Below, piece by piece: positions 8,835 through 16,966 of a stretch of DNA of 35,547 nucleotides. The notes beneath the pieces are model-generated. The model searched no databases and was not told the origin of the DNA. It saw only the letters and a list, made by a program, of their open reading frames with translations. Both the position numbers and the translations under genes were made by a program. Position 1 is the first letter of the stretch. Each line of letters opens with the position of its first letter. This stretch comes from Rhodococcus erythropolis NBRC 15567 (lineage in GTDB: Bacteria > Actinomycetota > Actinomycetes > Mycobacteriales > Mycobacteriaceae): the NCBI RefSeq assembly GCF_001552595.1, contig NZ_BCRM01000031.1:1-35547 (forward strand), read 5' to 3'.

Positions 8835-9004
8835 GTGTCATGTCGTGCGCTGAATAGTCCGAGGATCCCGAGATTTGGAAAAGGCTATCAAAAATCGAAA
8901 CCTTATCCAAGTAACAGACAACCTTCAGCAAATATTTTAGTGCAGTTAAAACGTACTATTCACAAGAATTGAGACAAATGGTTATTCATAGGCGAATAGT
9001 CTGT
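8835..9004. other. AT-rich intergenic region, likely promoter
   Basis: This stretch between two minus-strand genes is much richer in A/T than its surroundings, especially 8880-8990 (runs such as AAATATTTTAG, CAGTTAAAACG, CTATCAAAAATCG). It holds two short inverted repeats, TATTC-N6-GAATA (8983-8998) and ATTC-N4-GAAT (8959-8970). It probably carries the promoter of the DUF1972 glycosyltransferase, and AT-rich islands are typical targets of Lsr2-type silencers in actinobacteria. I see no coding sequence in it. Confidence 0.45.
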
Positions 9005-9763
9005 TTAATCTCGAAAATTCCGAATCTGCCGGTACCACTTGGGCAGCGCGGCGCACAGAAACAGGGCCGTGCCGATCAGGAGTAAGGCGTACGAAATGGC
9101 GAAGATCGACTGCCAGGCGAAGAGAACGAAGATGCCGCACAGGACGCCGTAGTCGGTGGGGATGACCAGAATTGATCGGAGGGTGGCACTGGTGCTGGTA
9201 TCTGCCGGTGCAGGTGCGCGATCCGGGTGTGCGCGTCGCAACTGGTCGGTCAGGATCTGGACAAAGAAAAAGACGGATGCCACCAGTGTGAAACCGATGG
9301 GAATCAACAACAATCTGACATCTGTGACGTCGTAGTGGCGATACCAACCGATCAACACCGCGAGATGCAGTGCGGTGGTCTTGATGCTGTCGACCACATG
9401 ATCGAGCCACTCACCAGCAGGCGTGCCGCCCCCGCGCAGGCGTGCGAGTTGACCGTCTGCCGAATCGAATGCGTAACCGACCAGCAGTCCAATGGCGATG
9501 AGGATGCCGACCCACCAATGTGGCTGTGCCAGTGCGATAGCCGCGATAGCGGCGGCACTGAAACCGGCGCTGATGAACGTCACTTTGTTAGGTGTCAGGC
9601 CGACTTGGTACGCGGCTGCTGCGATGACGCGTCCGATCTTTCTGTTGACGAACCGGGAATATGCGGGCGACCCCTTGGCGGGTGGCTTCTGCGCTCCTGC
9701 CAGTCGTCGCACGGTATCGGTGAACGACTCCTCCGGTAGTGAACTATTTTGGTGGACGGTCAT
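9005..9763 (-). CDS. CDP-alcohol phosphatidyltransferase family protein
   Basis: This 252-residue membrane enzyme carries the CDP-alcohol phosphotransferase signature DSADGQLARLRGGG followed by GEWLDHVVDSIK, which fits the D-x2-D-G-x2-A-R-x8-G-x3-D-x3-D pattern with all four metal-binding Asp. An N-terminal amphipathic region (about 1-50) precedes about six hydrophobic segments. The family joins the phospho-alcohol of a CDP-alcohol to an acceptor hydroxyl. Classic members make phospholipids, others make inositol-phosphate compounds or decorate glycans. Its place in a polysaccharide locus with a TagD-like cytidylyltransferase favours a glycan or cell-wall role over bulk lipid synthesis, but this is inference. 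ATG 9763 overlaps the stop of the upstream glycosyltransferase (ATGA), indicating coupled translation. Confidence 0.88.
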   Translation of the reverse strand: MTVHQNSSLPEESFTDTVRRLAGAQKPPAKGSPAYSRFVNRKIGRVIAAAAYQVGLTPNKVTFISAGFSAAAIAAIALAQPHWWVGILIAIGLLVGYAFDSADGQLARLRGGGTPAGEWLDHVVDSIKTTALHLAVLIGWYRHYDVTDVRLLLIPIGFTLVASVFFFVQILTDQLRRAHPDRAPAPADTSTSATLRSILVIPTDYGVLCGIFVLFAWQSIFAISYALLLIGTALFLCAALPKWYRQIRNFRD

Positions 9764-10926
9764 TTTCGATTGCTCCTGATTGTCGCAGTAAAGGACTCGG
9801 CGATGTCGGCGCGGTACCGTTCCGGCGAGAATCTGGTCAAGGCTTCGGTGCGCGCATCGATTGCCTGCTCGCGCGTGCTGCCCCAACTCTCGATCGTCGA
9901 TTGGATTGCGTCCGCCAACGCAACAGCGTTTCCTGGCTCGACAAGGAGACCATTTCTGCCGTCTTCGATGATCTCGGTGAGGCCCTGAACTGCAGAGGCC
10001 AACACGGGCTTTGCAAAAAGCTGGGCTTCGACCGCAACATTGCCGAACGGTTCGGCTCTCGACGGCACCAGGGCAATATCTGCGGAATCCATTGTTTCCC
10101 ATACCTGTTCGACCACGCCGAGGTATCGGATGCGGTCGCTGACATCCGAGGCAGCAGCGATACGGCTGAGATCGTCTTCGAACCACTCGTAGCCGGCAAA
10201 GACGCCGCCGACCAGATCGAGTGTCACATCCACCCCGCGTCGAACGAGGATTGCGAGTGCTTCGACCGCAACGTCTGTGCCCTTGCGTGGGGCGATGCGC
10301 CCGACCAAAACGAGTCGAATCGGCCCGGTCAGGCTCAGCCTGGGGGCAGTCGGCTCGGTACTCGGGCCGGCGACGCCGTTGTAGATCACGCGAACCCGGC
10401 GCCCCAGCGTCGGGATGTCACGCAGGATCAGTTCACGGCAGGCATTGCTGTTCGCGATGACCCGCTGCGACAACAACAGTTGGGCGCTCAGCCCCATTCG
10501 GATCGGCTTGGATGCAGTGTCTTCAGCTTCGTGCACATGGAAGATCACTGGGTAGCCGAGGAGCTTCGCGACCACGGCCAGCCAGGGGATGGTCACAGTG
10601 CTGACGTACACGACGTCGGGCGCGAAGCGTCGCAGCGTCCGCACGATGGACGGCGTCGAGCGGGCTGCCTCCACAGCAAGCGAGAGCAGGCCGGTCGGCG
10701 ACATCTTCGACTTGCGCAGAACTGGTATCGGCATGATCACGGCGTCGGCGCCGGCTTCCTCCACACGTGCTGCCAACGGTCCAGGGGACCCCAGCATCAC
10801 GGTCACGTCCCAGCCCGTAGTTGTCAGGGCAGTTACCGATTCCAGCACTATTCGGTCCGAGCCGTACAGTTCGGCACCCGGATGAGCTACGAGCGCGCGG
10901 TGGGCTGGCGCCCCGATGTAAGCCAA
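9760..10926 (-). CDS. GT4-family glycosyltransferase
   Basis: This 388-residue GT-B enzyme has an N-terminal acceptor domain (HPGAELYGSDRIVLE) and a GT4 C-terminal donor domain with RLVLVGRIAPRKGTDVAVEA and the E-x7-E motif as EPFGNVAVE, followed by GLLVEPGN. It probably transfers a nucleotide-activated sugar onto a lipid-linked glycan at the cytosolic membrane face. The start is a TTG at 10926 preceded by a strong GGGGGGAA Shine-Dalgarno. It is the first gene of a two-gene unit with the CDP-alcohol transferase and is divergent from the Wzz-like gene across 149 bp. Sugar specificity cannot be read from the sequence. Confidence 0.9.
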   Translation of the reverse strand: MAYIGAPAHRALVAHPGAELYGSDRIVLESVTALTTTGWDVTVMLGSPGPLAARVEEAGADAVIMPIPVLRKSKMSPTGLLSLAVEAARSTPSIVRTLRRFAPDVVYVSTVTIPWLAVVAKLLGYPVIFHVHEAEDTASKPIRMGLSAQLLLSQRVIANSNACRELILRDIPTLGRRVRVIYNGVAGPSTEPTAPRLSLTGPIRLVLVGRIAPRKGTDVAVEALAILVRRGVDVTLDLVGGVFAGYEWFEDDLSRIAAASDVSDRIRYLGVVEQVWETMDSADIALVPSRAEPFGNVAVEAQLFAKPVLASAVQGLTEIIEDGRNGLLVEPGNAVALADAIQSTIESWGSTREQAIDARTEALTRFSPERYRADIAESFTATIRSNRK

Positions 10927-11075
10927 GTATTCCCCCCGGAATGTCCAACTCAGAGTCGACCGTCGGTGCCATCTGCCGCGAAAGCGGATGTAACCATATA
11001 GTTGCGGAAAGGCTAGTCTTCATCGTGAGGCAATGTCCACTTGGTCTCCGAAACTCGGAAGAAAGAGAAGAATGA

Positions 11076-12419
11076 GTGGAAAGCGTATGGAATCTCGCTC
11101 GTGCGAGATGGCTGCTGCTGATTGCGGGTGTATTGCTCGGGGCGATCGGTGGTGCGGTCTACTCGGGAACGATCACGGTTGATCACCGCTCGACTGCAGT
11201 CGTCTATTTTGCTGTCGACCGTGCCAAGACGGCGAGCGACTACACGGCGGGAAGCTCGTTCGCGCAGAGCGTCATGCCTTCGTTCGCTCAGATCGTGAAG
11301 TCACCGATCGTTCTCGATCCGGTGATCGAGGAACTTGACCTCCAGACAACGGCCCGGAACCTTGCCGGCCGGATTCAGGTGGACGTGCCGTCGAATACCA
11401 CGGTGATGAACGTGACAGTCACAGACACGTCCAGTCTGCGCGCGGCGATGACGGCCAATGCGGTGATTCGACGCCTTGACGAAGCGGTCCGCACACTCTC
11501 GCCCCGCGGTGAAGAGGACAACCCCGCAATGAGAATGTCGTCGGTATCTCCCGCGGTTGCCTCAGAGAAGCAGTCGACCGTAAATCGGGCGATATTCGAA
11601 TTGCTCGGCGCGCTGGGCGGTTTGCTTGTGGCAGTGGCGATCGTGGGAATCTGGGAATCGGTGACCAGACCTGTTCGGTCGGTGTCCGACGTCGAAAACG
11701 TGTCGTCGACTCCGGTACTTGCAGCCATCACATTCGACGGTAAACGGTCGGTGGCGCCCGTCGACCCTCGTGGATCGGAGAGTGCTGCCGGGACCTTGGT
11801 GCTGCACACCAACATCGCAGCGGCGTGTGGGAAACGAGGGGGCGTGAAGTCAGTCGCCGTAGTTCCGGTGACTGCGAGCGACGACGCGCGGGCAGTCGCC
11901 GTCGACCTCGCGTTGGTCATGGCTCGGGCACGGGATCGAATTCTGTTGGTCGACGGTGATTTACGATCGGCCTCCGTAGCGGACATGCTCGGCGCCGAAT
12001 CGGCTCCTGGCCTCGCGGAGATCCTGGTGGGGTCAGCAGACTTCGGTCAGACGCTCCAGGTGAGGTCCGGGTTGGATTTTGTCGCAGCAGGCAGAGCTGA
12101 GGGAAATGCCGCGGAGTTGTTGGTGAGTACGCGACTGAAACCCTTTCTCAAGGTCGAGTCGACGCGCTACAAGATGCTCCTTGCGGTTGGTGGTGCAGCA
12201 ATACCCGTAGCGGACGGTGCGACATTGGCCGCCGCTGCCGAGGTCACGGTTTTGGTGGCGCGGCGTGGGCAGACCACGCGTCGTGACCTCGCTGCGGCGG
12301 TCGACAGGCTGTCATCGGCGGGAGGAATTCTCGCCGGTGTTGTTCTTGTACAACGGCGCTCGGGACTTGCGCGAGTTCTGATGCGGAGTAGGAAACGACT
12401 TCAGGACGGTAGACGTTGA
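11076..12419 (+). CDS. Wzz-like chain-length protein with P-loop-less BY-kinase-type domain
   Basis: This 447-residue protein has the layout of actinobacterial Wzz/BY-kinase proteins: TM1 (about 11-31), an extracytoplasmic Wzz domain, TM2 (about 172-192) and a cytosolic ParA/CpsD-like domain (about 200-447). The kinase-like domain keeps the Walker A' strand (ILLVDGDLR, 289-297). Where Walker A should stand, after SVAVVP (259-264), the sequence is VTASDDARAV, with no Gly-rich loop and no Lys. There is no tyrosine cluster at the C-terminus. It is therefore unlikely to phosphorylate tyrosine and may be a structural regulator of polysaccharide length or export. The start is GTG 11076 with GAGAAG upstream; a nearby ATG at 11072 is out of frame. 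Its 3' end overlaps the convergent glycosyltransferase by 19 bp. Confidence 0.85.
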   Translation: MESVWNLARARWLLLIAGVLLGAIGGAVYSGTITVDHRSTAVVYFAVDRAKTASDYTAGSSFAQSVMPSFAQIVKSPIVLDPVIEELDLQTTARNLAGRIQVDVPSNTTVMNVTVTDTSSLRAAMTANAVIRRLDEAVRTLSPRGEEDNPAMRMSSVSPAVASEKQSTVNRAIFELLGALGGLLVAVAIVGIWESVTRPVRSVSDVENVSSTPVLAAITFDGKRSVAPVDPRGSESAAGTLVLHTNIAAACGKRGGVKSVAVVPVTASDDARAVAVDLALVMARARDRILLVDGDLRSASVADMLGAESAPGLAEILVGSADFGQTLQVRSGLDFVAAGRAEGNAAELLVSTRLKPFLKVESTRYKMLLAVGGAAIPVADGATLAAAAEVTVLVARRGQTTRRDLAAAVDRLSSAGGILAGVVLVQRRSGLARVLMRSRKRLQDGRR

Positions 12420-13459
12420 TCGCCGTACGGCGGAGGAGTTCTTCGGCCGGCGTCTCGGTAGGCGCGGATATGCGCGCGGCCGAGTTGTGGCCATTTCCTG
12501 GCGGACAGGTCAGGGGATTCGGCAGGCGACGGGGCGGCGAGCGCGGTATCAAGTGTCGCCGTGGTGAGGGGGCCCTGATAGAGGTGGATCCAGCCGGGCC
12601 CGACCTCGTCGGCCAGTGCCCGGGTTATTTCGGTATCCGGAACGAGCACGGGGCGTTCGAGTGAAAGCGCGAGCAGCAGTGCGCCCGAGTTGTGCATGTT
12701 TTGATACGGGAGGACAACCAATTGCGCTGCTGTGATTTCCAGCGCCAAGGTGCTGTCCTCGACATAGTCGAGGGCAGCAGTGATTCGGCTGCTTTTGCGC
12801 GCCGCAGATTCTACGACGGCGCGGAGTTCGTCGGTGCTCGGCTTGCCGACGATACGCAGGCTTGCGCCGGTAGTGGTGACGTGGGCGAAGGACTCGAGCA
12901 GCGACTCGGTTCCTTTGTATGGTCGGATCAATCCGAACGAAATGACCCGGCCGGCAATGGGTTCAGATTTCGGGTATCCCGCAAACCAGTCGGCGTAGTC
13001 GCCGTGAGGAATGAGTACCCGTTCGGTTCCTGTTGGTACAGGGGACAATTCGTTGAGCACGATCCAGATTCGGGTCTGTCGATCGCACCACCGCAAGAGT
13101 GCGGTCTCCGTGCGGCTACCGGTTTCGTGTGCTCGAACATTGTGTGCCGTACGGACGATAGGTGTACCGGTGAGCCGCAGGAGCAGCATCAACATGATGA
13201 ATCGGACTTGGGCGGCTGCCCGCGCGAGGGCGCCGTCACGGCGGATCATTACTTCGGGCCAATGGATGTGCAAGATGTCGTAACTGCCGAAAAGAGCTGT
13301 TTGCCAACTGAAATACCGGACACTTGCGCCGCAGGTTCGAATCGAGTCGGCCAGTTGTACGACGTATGGGTTGGTCGTCTTGAATGGCCCGCGCGTGGAC
13401 AGCAAAACTCTCAACGCGTCTTCGCCGGACTGGCCGTCGTTGCCGATTCGAGGTGTCAT
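12401..13459 (-). CDS. Glycosyltransferase, GT-B fold
   Basis: This 352-residue protein has a GT-B outline: LRVLLSTRGPFKTTNPYV near the N-terminus, the acceptor-domain motif DILHIHWPE, VRTAHNVRAHE, and a donor domain starting ISFGLIRPYKGTESLLESF with a downstream acidic region. It resembles glycosyltransferases of exopolysaccharide loci; donor and acceptor are not predictable. I chose ATG 13459, which has no strong Shine-Dalgarno, so a slightly later start near LRVLLSTRG is possible. It is divergent from the ligase/polymerase-like gene (72 bp between the starts), and its 3' end overlaps the convergent Wzz-like gene. Confidence 0.82.
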   Translation of the reverse strand: MTPRIGNDGQSGEDALRVLLSTRGPFKTTNPYVVQLADSIRTCGASVRYFSWQTALFGSYDILHIHWPEVMIRRDGALARAAAQVRFIMLMLLLRLTGTPIVRTAHNVRAHETGSRTETALLRWCDRQTRIWIVLNELSPVPTGTERVLIPHGDYADWFAGYPKSEPIAGRVISFGLIRPYKGTESLLESFAHVTTTGASLRIVGKPSTDELRAVVESAARKSSRITAALDYVEDSTLALEITAAQLVVLPYQNMHNSGALLLALSLERPVLVPDTEITRALADEVGPGWIHLYQGPLTTATLDTALAAPSPAESPDLSARKWPQLGRAHIRAYRDAGRRTPPPYGDQRLPS

Positions 13460-13531
13460 GCGACCGTATCCTAAACCTAGTGAATCCCTGGGCGCACTGG
13501 TGGTTCGTTGCGAACAAATTCGGGAGTGCTC

Positions 13532-14791
13532 GTGACCTCCAGGCATTTTCGGCCGGACGTCACGGTCACGCTGATCGTTCTCGTGTGGGCGATGTACACG
13601 ACGCCACGGCTGGTGCAGTCGCTGACAGGAGTGAAACGGCGGGCGACGGTGGGTGACGCGTTGCCGATGAACCCGTTGGCAGTCAAGCTGGAAGTGCTGC
13701 TACTGCTGCTCGTATTTGCCCTGTGTGCGTACGTCATTCTCCGTGGCACAGCGGCGTTGCCTACCGATAGGCGCATGCCGTTGGTCCTCGTGCTTGCCCC
13801 TTGGGTGTACGTGGTGGTCAGAGATCTGTACATCGATCATGTCCCGACGCGCGGCGGAATGCTCTATCCGTTACTGGTGGTCGCGATCTGGATCCTGCGG
13901 CCACAATTGAGGAAGCTCGCCGTGCTCGGGTACCTCGTTGTCCTGACGGCAGTGATGTGCATTGCGTTGGGGGTCTTCCTGCCGGAAAGTGGAATTTTCA
14001 TTTCGGGTGCAGGTACCGCAGTGGCACCGACGAAAGAGATTTTGCCGCTCGGTATTTTGATCGGAATTTTCACCGACGGTAACAATCTCGGGCAGTACCT
14101 GGTTCTCGGTCTGCCTTCAGTGATGCTGATTCCACGTCGCGTGGTGCGTGCGGCGGGCATCGCCGTCGTCCTGTTTGCGATCGTGTGGACGTCCTCGCGA
14201 TCGTCGTTGGCCGCGGCTGCCCTCGCATGCGGCATGTGGGTGCTGATGACGGTCACACCGTCTGTGCTGCGCAGACCAATGTCCTGGGGGCTGGTGGGAG
14301 CGACCGGGGCGGTGATGATTTGGTGGCCGCTGTCCACTCCGGCAGACGATGCGTTGACCAACCGCGGTGCAATCTGGCGTCACAGTCTCGATGCCTGGGG
14401 GAACACGCCCTGGTTCGGTTCCGGATCGAATTGGTATTCAGTTCTGCCGCAACACGTCGGGAGCCTCGGCGGCTTTGCGTTCCACGGGCACAACCAGTTC
14501 GTACACACACTCGCAACGGGCGGATTGATCTTCCTGTTCCTCGTGGCGGCGATGTTCGTGACGATCGCATGGGCGGCATCGCAATGGAGTGCGCGTGGCA
14601 TTTTCCAACCGGCAACGCTGTTGGTGGCTCTATTCGCTTCATCCACATTGGAAGTTTCGTTCGGGTTCGTCGACCGAGCATTTCTTCTTGCTGTGACCGT
14701 ACTTCCGTTGATGTTCGCCGTGTTTGCCCCTCTCCCCGAGCATGATTCGCGGCGTGGGCACACGAAGCCGCGGGTGGAGTCAACCGCCTAG
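13532..14791 (+). CDS. O-antigen ligase/polymerase-family membrane protein (Wzy_C)
   Basis: This is a 419-residue polytopic membrane protein with about ten to twelve predicted TM helices and a large extracytoplasmic loop near residues 270-330 that holds the Wzy_C hallmark. The loop reads WGNTPWFGSGSNWYS followed by AFHGHNQFVHTLATGG, including the H-x-N-x-x-(V/L)-x-x-L pattern. Such proteins polymerise repeat units or transfer the finished chain to an acceptor on the outer membrane face. Being the only such gene here, it is the best candidate polymerase. I chose GTG 13532 with CGGGAG just upstream; a TTG 24 bp earlier is possible. It ends 12 bp inside the convergent flippase-Wzz gene. Confidence 0.87.
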   Translation: MTSRHFRPDVTVTLIVLVWAMYTTPRLVQSLTGVKRRATVGDALPMNPLAVKLEVLLLLLVFALCAYVILRGTAALPTDRRMPLVLVLAPWVYVVVRDLYIDHVPTRGGMLYPLLVVAIWILRPQLRKLAVLGYLVVLTAVMCIALGVFLPESGIFISGAGTAVAPTKEILPLGILIGIFTDGNNLGQYLVLGLPSVMLIPRRVVRAAGIAVVLFAIVWTSSRSSLAAAALACGMWVLMTVTPSVLRRPMSWGLVGATGAVMIWWPLSTPADDALTNRGAIWRHSLDAWGNTPWFGSGSNWYSVLPQHVGSLGGFAFHGHNQFVHTLATGGLIFLFLVAAMFVTIAWAASQWSARGIFQPATLLVALFASSTLEVSFGFVDRAFLLAVTVLPLMFAVFAPLPEHDSRRGHTKPRVESTA

Positions 14792-16960
14792 TTGTGCACG
14801 CCGCCGGTCAGTGCCGGTGCGTCGGCGACTCAATTGCCAATCCCACGAGACGGCGGCGATCCCCGCGAGCATCAGCCCGGTCGCGGCGCCGGTCAGCAGG
14901 ATCAAGCCGCGGCGCGGCTTAGACGCGAATTCAGGTACGGGTGCCCGCGTGACGGTGAGCCCCAGCATGTCCGGCTGTTCTATTTGAATCATCCGACCGG
15001 TGAGATCGGCCAGCTGCTCGGCGACGGCGTCGGCGATCTGTGCCGAGCCGTCGGCCGTGTTTGCCCGGACTGTGAATTGCATGGTGACGGTATCGGTCGG
15101 GATGGTGACTTCGATGTCGCGGGCCAGAGATTCGGCGGAGGTGTCGAGCCCTAGGCGCCCGATCACCGGTTCGAGGACGGCGGTGGACGTGGCGAGTGCG
15201 GCAAAGGAACGGGTGAGCGACAGCGCTTGGGGATAGCGATCACTTATCTGGCGCGGAGTGCCGACGACGCCGAGTTGCAGGGCTGCCTCAGATCTGGCGA
15301 TGTAGGTGTGTGGCGTCAAGGCTATCGTGGAAAAGGCGACAGCCAGTGTCATCACCAATACCGTCATGAAAATGCGCCATCGGTTCTTGACGATAGTCAG
15401 GTAGTTCCACAGCGTCATCGTGCTCGCCGAATCTGTGGACGCGAGCCTGCGGTCGTCTCGTCCGCCAGAGCCGAGCGGTGAATTTCGGTCGACAGGTTCC
15501 TTCGGAGGACGAGGAGGACGGCCAACGGCTCTTCTCGCGAAGTCGAGCATAGTGGTCAAATCGCTTCGGACAGTGGGAAAGAGCGTTGCGGAGAGGGTAG
15601 CTCCGACCAGGGCGGAGAATATGCCGGCTGCCAAGGACGCGGATGGTGCGACAAACAGGTGAGATCCGACAAATGCGAGCAGTCCGGCCGGTGCGCCGAA
15701 CAGGAGGATCGCGCGCAAGGAGTTCCGCAGCAACATCATGCTGTCGACACCGGCCACGCGGTGCACGTGCCACAGAGTGACCAGCCAGTCCACGAGAAAG
15801 CCGATCGACGATGCTGCCGCGACTCCGACGGCGCCCCACGGGAGACCGGCAAGCGTGATCACGATGACCGCAGGTCGGAGAAACAGATACAGGCGCAACT
15901 GCGCGCCGGTCAGTCCATGAGACAGATAGACCCAGTAACAGATTTGGGCGACCGAGCGGAATACGCCACCGATTGCAAGGAGCGCGAAAATCGGGGCAAC
16001 GGCAGGCCACTGTTCACCGAAGGCGACGGTGATCAGCGGCTCTGCGACGCCGGCGCTGACCGCGAGAACCGAAGCGGTGAAGTACCCGCCGATCAATTGT
16101 GCTCTGGCCAGGTACCGCCCGTAGATCACCGGGTTGTCCTGAACTTTGGACAGGATGGGGAGTGCGACGTTGGTGAGTGGGGCGTTGATCTGGTTGAGCG
16201 GAGTCATCAGCAGTTGGTATGCGCGGTTGTACAACCCGAGCGTGGTTGGCCCGTACATCGCGCCGATGGCAATGCTGTCGATGTTCTTGGTGGCATACCC
16301 GAGCAGTTGGGTGCCGAGTAGCCCGCCACCGAAACGGAAGAACCGTTTGATCGATACGCCTCGGCGTGGAAGCCCCGGGCGCCACCGACAGATCACGGCA
16401 CTGAGAAACAGCGTGGCAACAGCAACCATGATCAACTGCGCGACAATCGCCCAGTATCCGGCGCCCGAAAGCGCAAGCACCACTGCTGTGCCGACTCCGA
16501 TGGCATTTGCCAGAACATCAGTGGTGGACAGTGCTGTGAAGCGCAGACTGCGCATGAGTTCAGCGCGGAACTGGGTGGCCGCGCCGCTGACGATGAATAC
16601 GCCGGCAACGGCAAAGACGATAGGTAGGAGCTCGGGCTTGTCATAGATCCATACGATCAGTGGCGCCGCGGCCGAGACGACCACGCAACAGACGAACCCG
16701 ATGCCGGTATTAGCCCAGAACAGGTTGGTCCGTTCAGCGTCGCTCAACTGCTTGGCCTGCACGGCGGCGAGTGAGAGGCCGAAGTCGCGGATCAGATCTG
16801 CAGCGCCCGTAATGGCGACGACCATGGCGACGATACCGAAGTCTTCCGGCGTCAGCAGCCGGGCCAACAGGATCAACGACGCGGTCTGAACGATGAATTT
16901 CACCGCCTGGAACGCAAGCGTGACGCCGCCGCCCCTTGCGGCCTTGTCCGCGAGGTTCAT
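14780..16960 (-). CDS. Fusion of Wzx-type flippase with C-terminal Wzz domain
   Basis: This 726-residue protein joins two functions usually encoded separately. Residues about 1-475 form a WzxC/MATE-like lipid-linked oligosaccharide flippase with about twelve to fourteen TM helices (LLARLLTPEDFGIVAM, IDSIAIGAMYGPTTLGLYNRAYQ). A charged Pro-rich linker follows (about 478-514, including GRPPRPPKEPVDRNSPLG). Residues 515-726 are a Wzz chain-length domain: WNYLTIVKNRWRIFM, TM, an extracytoplasmic region, then a Pro/Gly-containing stretch (FASKPRRGL) leading into the second TM and a short basic tail with no kinase domain. The frame is continuous with no sign of frameshift. An internal Met515 could also initiate a free Wzz. 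The start ATG 16960 lies 6 bp after the glycosyltransferase stop, so the two are one operon. Confidence 0.87.
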   Translation of the reverse strand: MNLADKAARGGGVTLAFQAVKFIVQTASLILLARLLTPEDFGIVAMVVAITGAADLIRDFGLSLAAVQAKQLSDAERTNLFWANTGIGFVCCVVVSAAAPLIVWIYDKPELLPIVFAVAGVFIVSGAATQFRAELMRSLRFTALSTTDVLANAIGVGTAVVLALSGAGYWAIVAQLIMVAVATLFLSAVICRWRPGLPRRGVSIKRFFRFGGGLLGTQLLGYATKNIDSIAIGAMYGPTTLGLYNRAYQLLMTPLNQINAPLTNVALPILSKVQDNPVIYGRYLARAQLIGGYFTASVLAVSAGVAEPLITVAFGEQWPAVAPIFALLAIGGVFRSVAQICYWVYLSHGLTGAQLRLYLFLRPAVIVITLAGLPWGAVGVAAASSIGFLVDWLVTLWHVHRVAGVDSMMLLRNSLRAILLFGAPAGLLAFVGSHLFVAPSASLAAGIFSALVGATLSATLFPTVRSDLTTMLDFARRAVGRPPRPPKEPVDRNSPLGSGGRDDRRLASTDSASTMTLWNYLTIVKNRWRIFMTVLVMTLAVAFSTIALTPHTYIARSEAALQLGVVGTPRQISDRYPQALSLTRSFAALATSTAVLEPVIGRLGLDTSAESLARDIEVTIPTDTVTMQFTVRANTADGSAQIADAVAEQLADLTGRMIQIEQPDMLGLTVTRAPVPEFASKPRRGLILLTGAATGLMLAGIAAVSWDWQLSRRRTGTDRRRAQLGG

Positions 16961-16966
16961 TGGTAC

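Noticed and set aside
9739..11001. Plus-strand open frame of 420 codons opposite the GT4 glycosyltransferase
   Set aside because: The minus strand has full GT4 motifs, a Shine-Dalgarno and a coupled neighbour, and the plus-strand product has no domain.
11072..11090. ATG at 11072 as the start of the Wzz-like gene
   Set aside because: It is out of frame with the long coding sequence. The GTG at 11076 is in frame with a Shine-Dalgarno.
15380..15540. Possible frameshift or assembly error joining the flippase and Wzz parts
   Set aside because: The frame is continuous, codon use looks uniform, the linker is a plausible charged Pro-rich hinge, and both domains are complete. I keep the fusion but note Met515 as a possible internal start.
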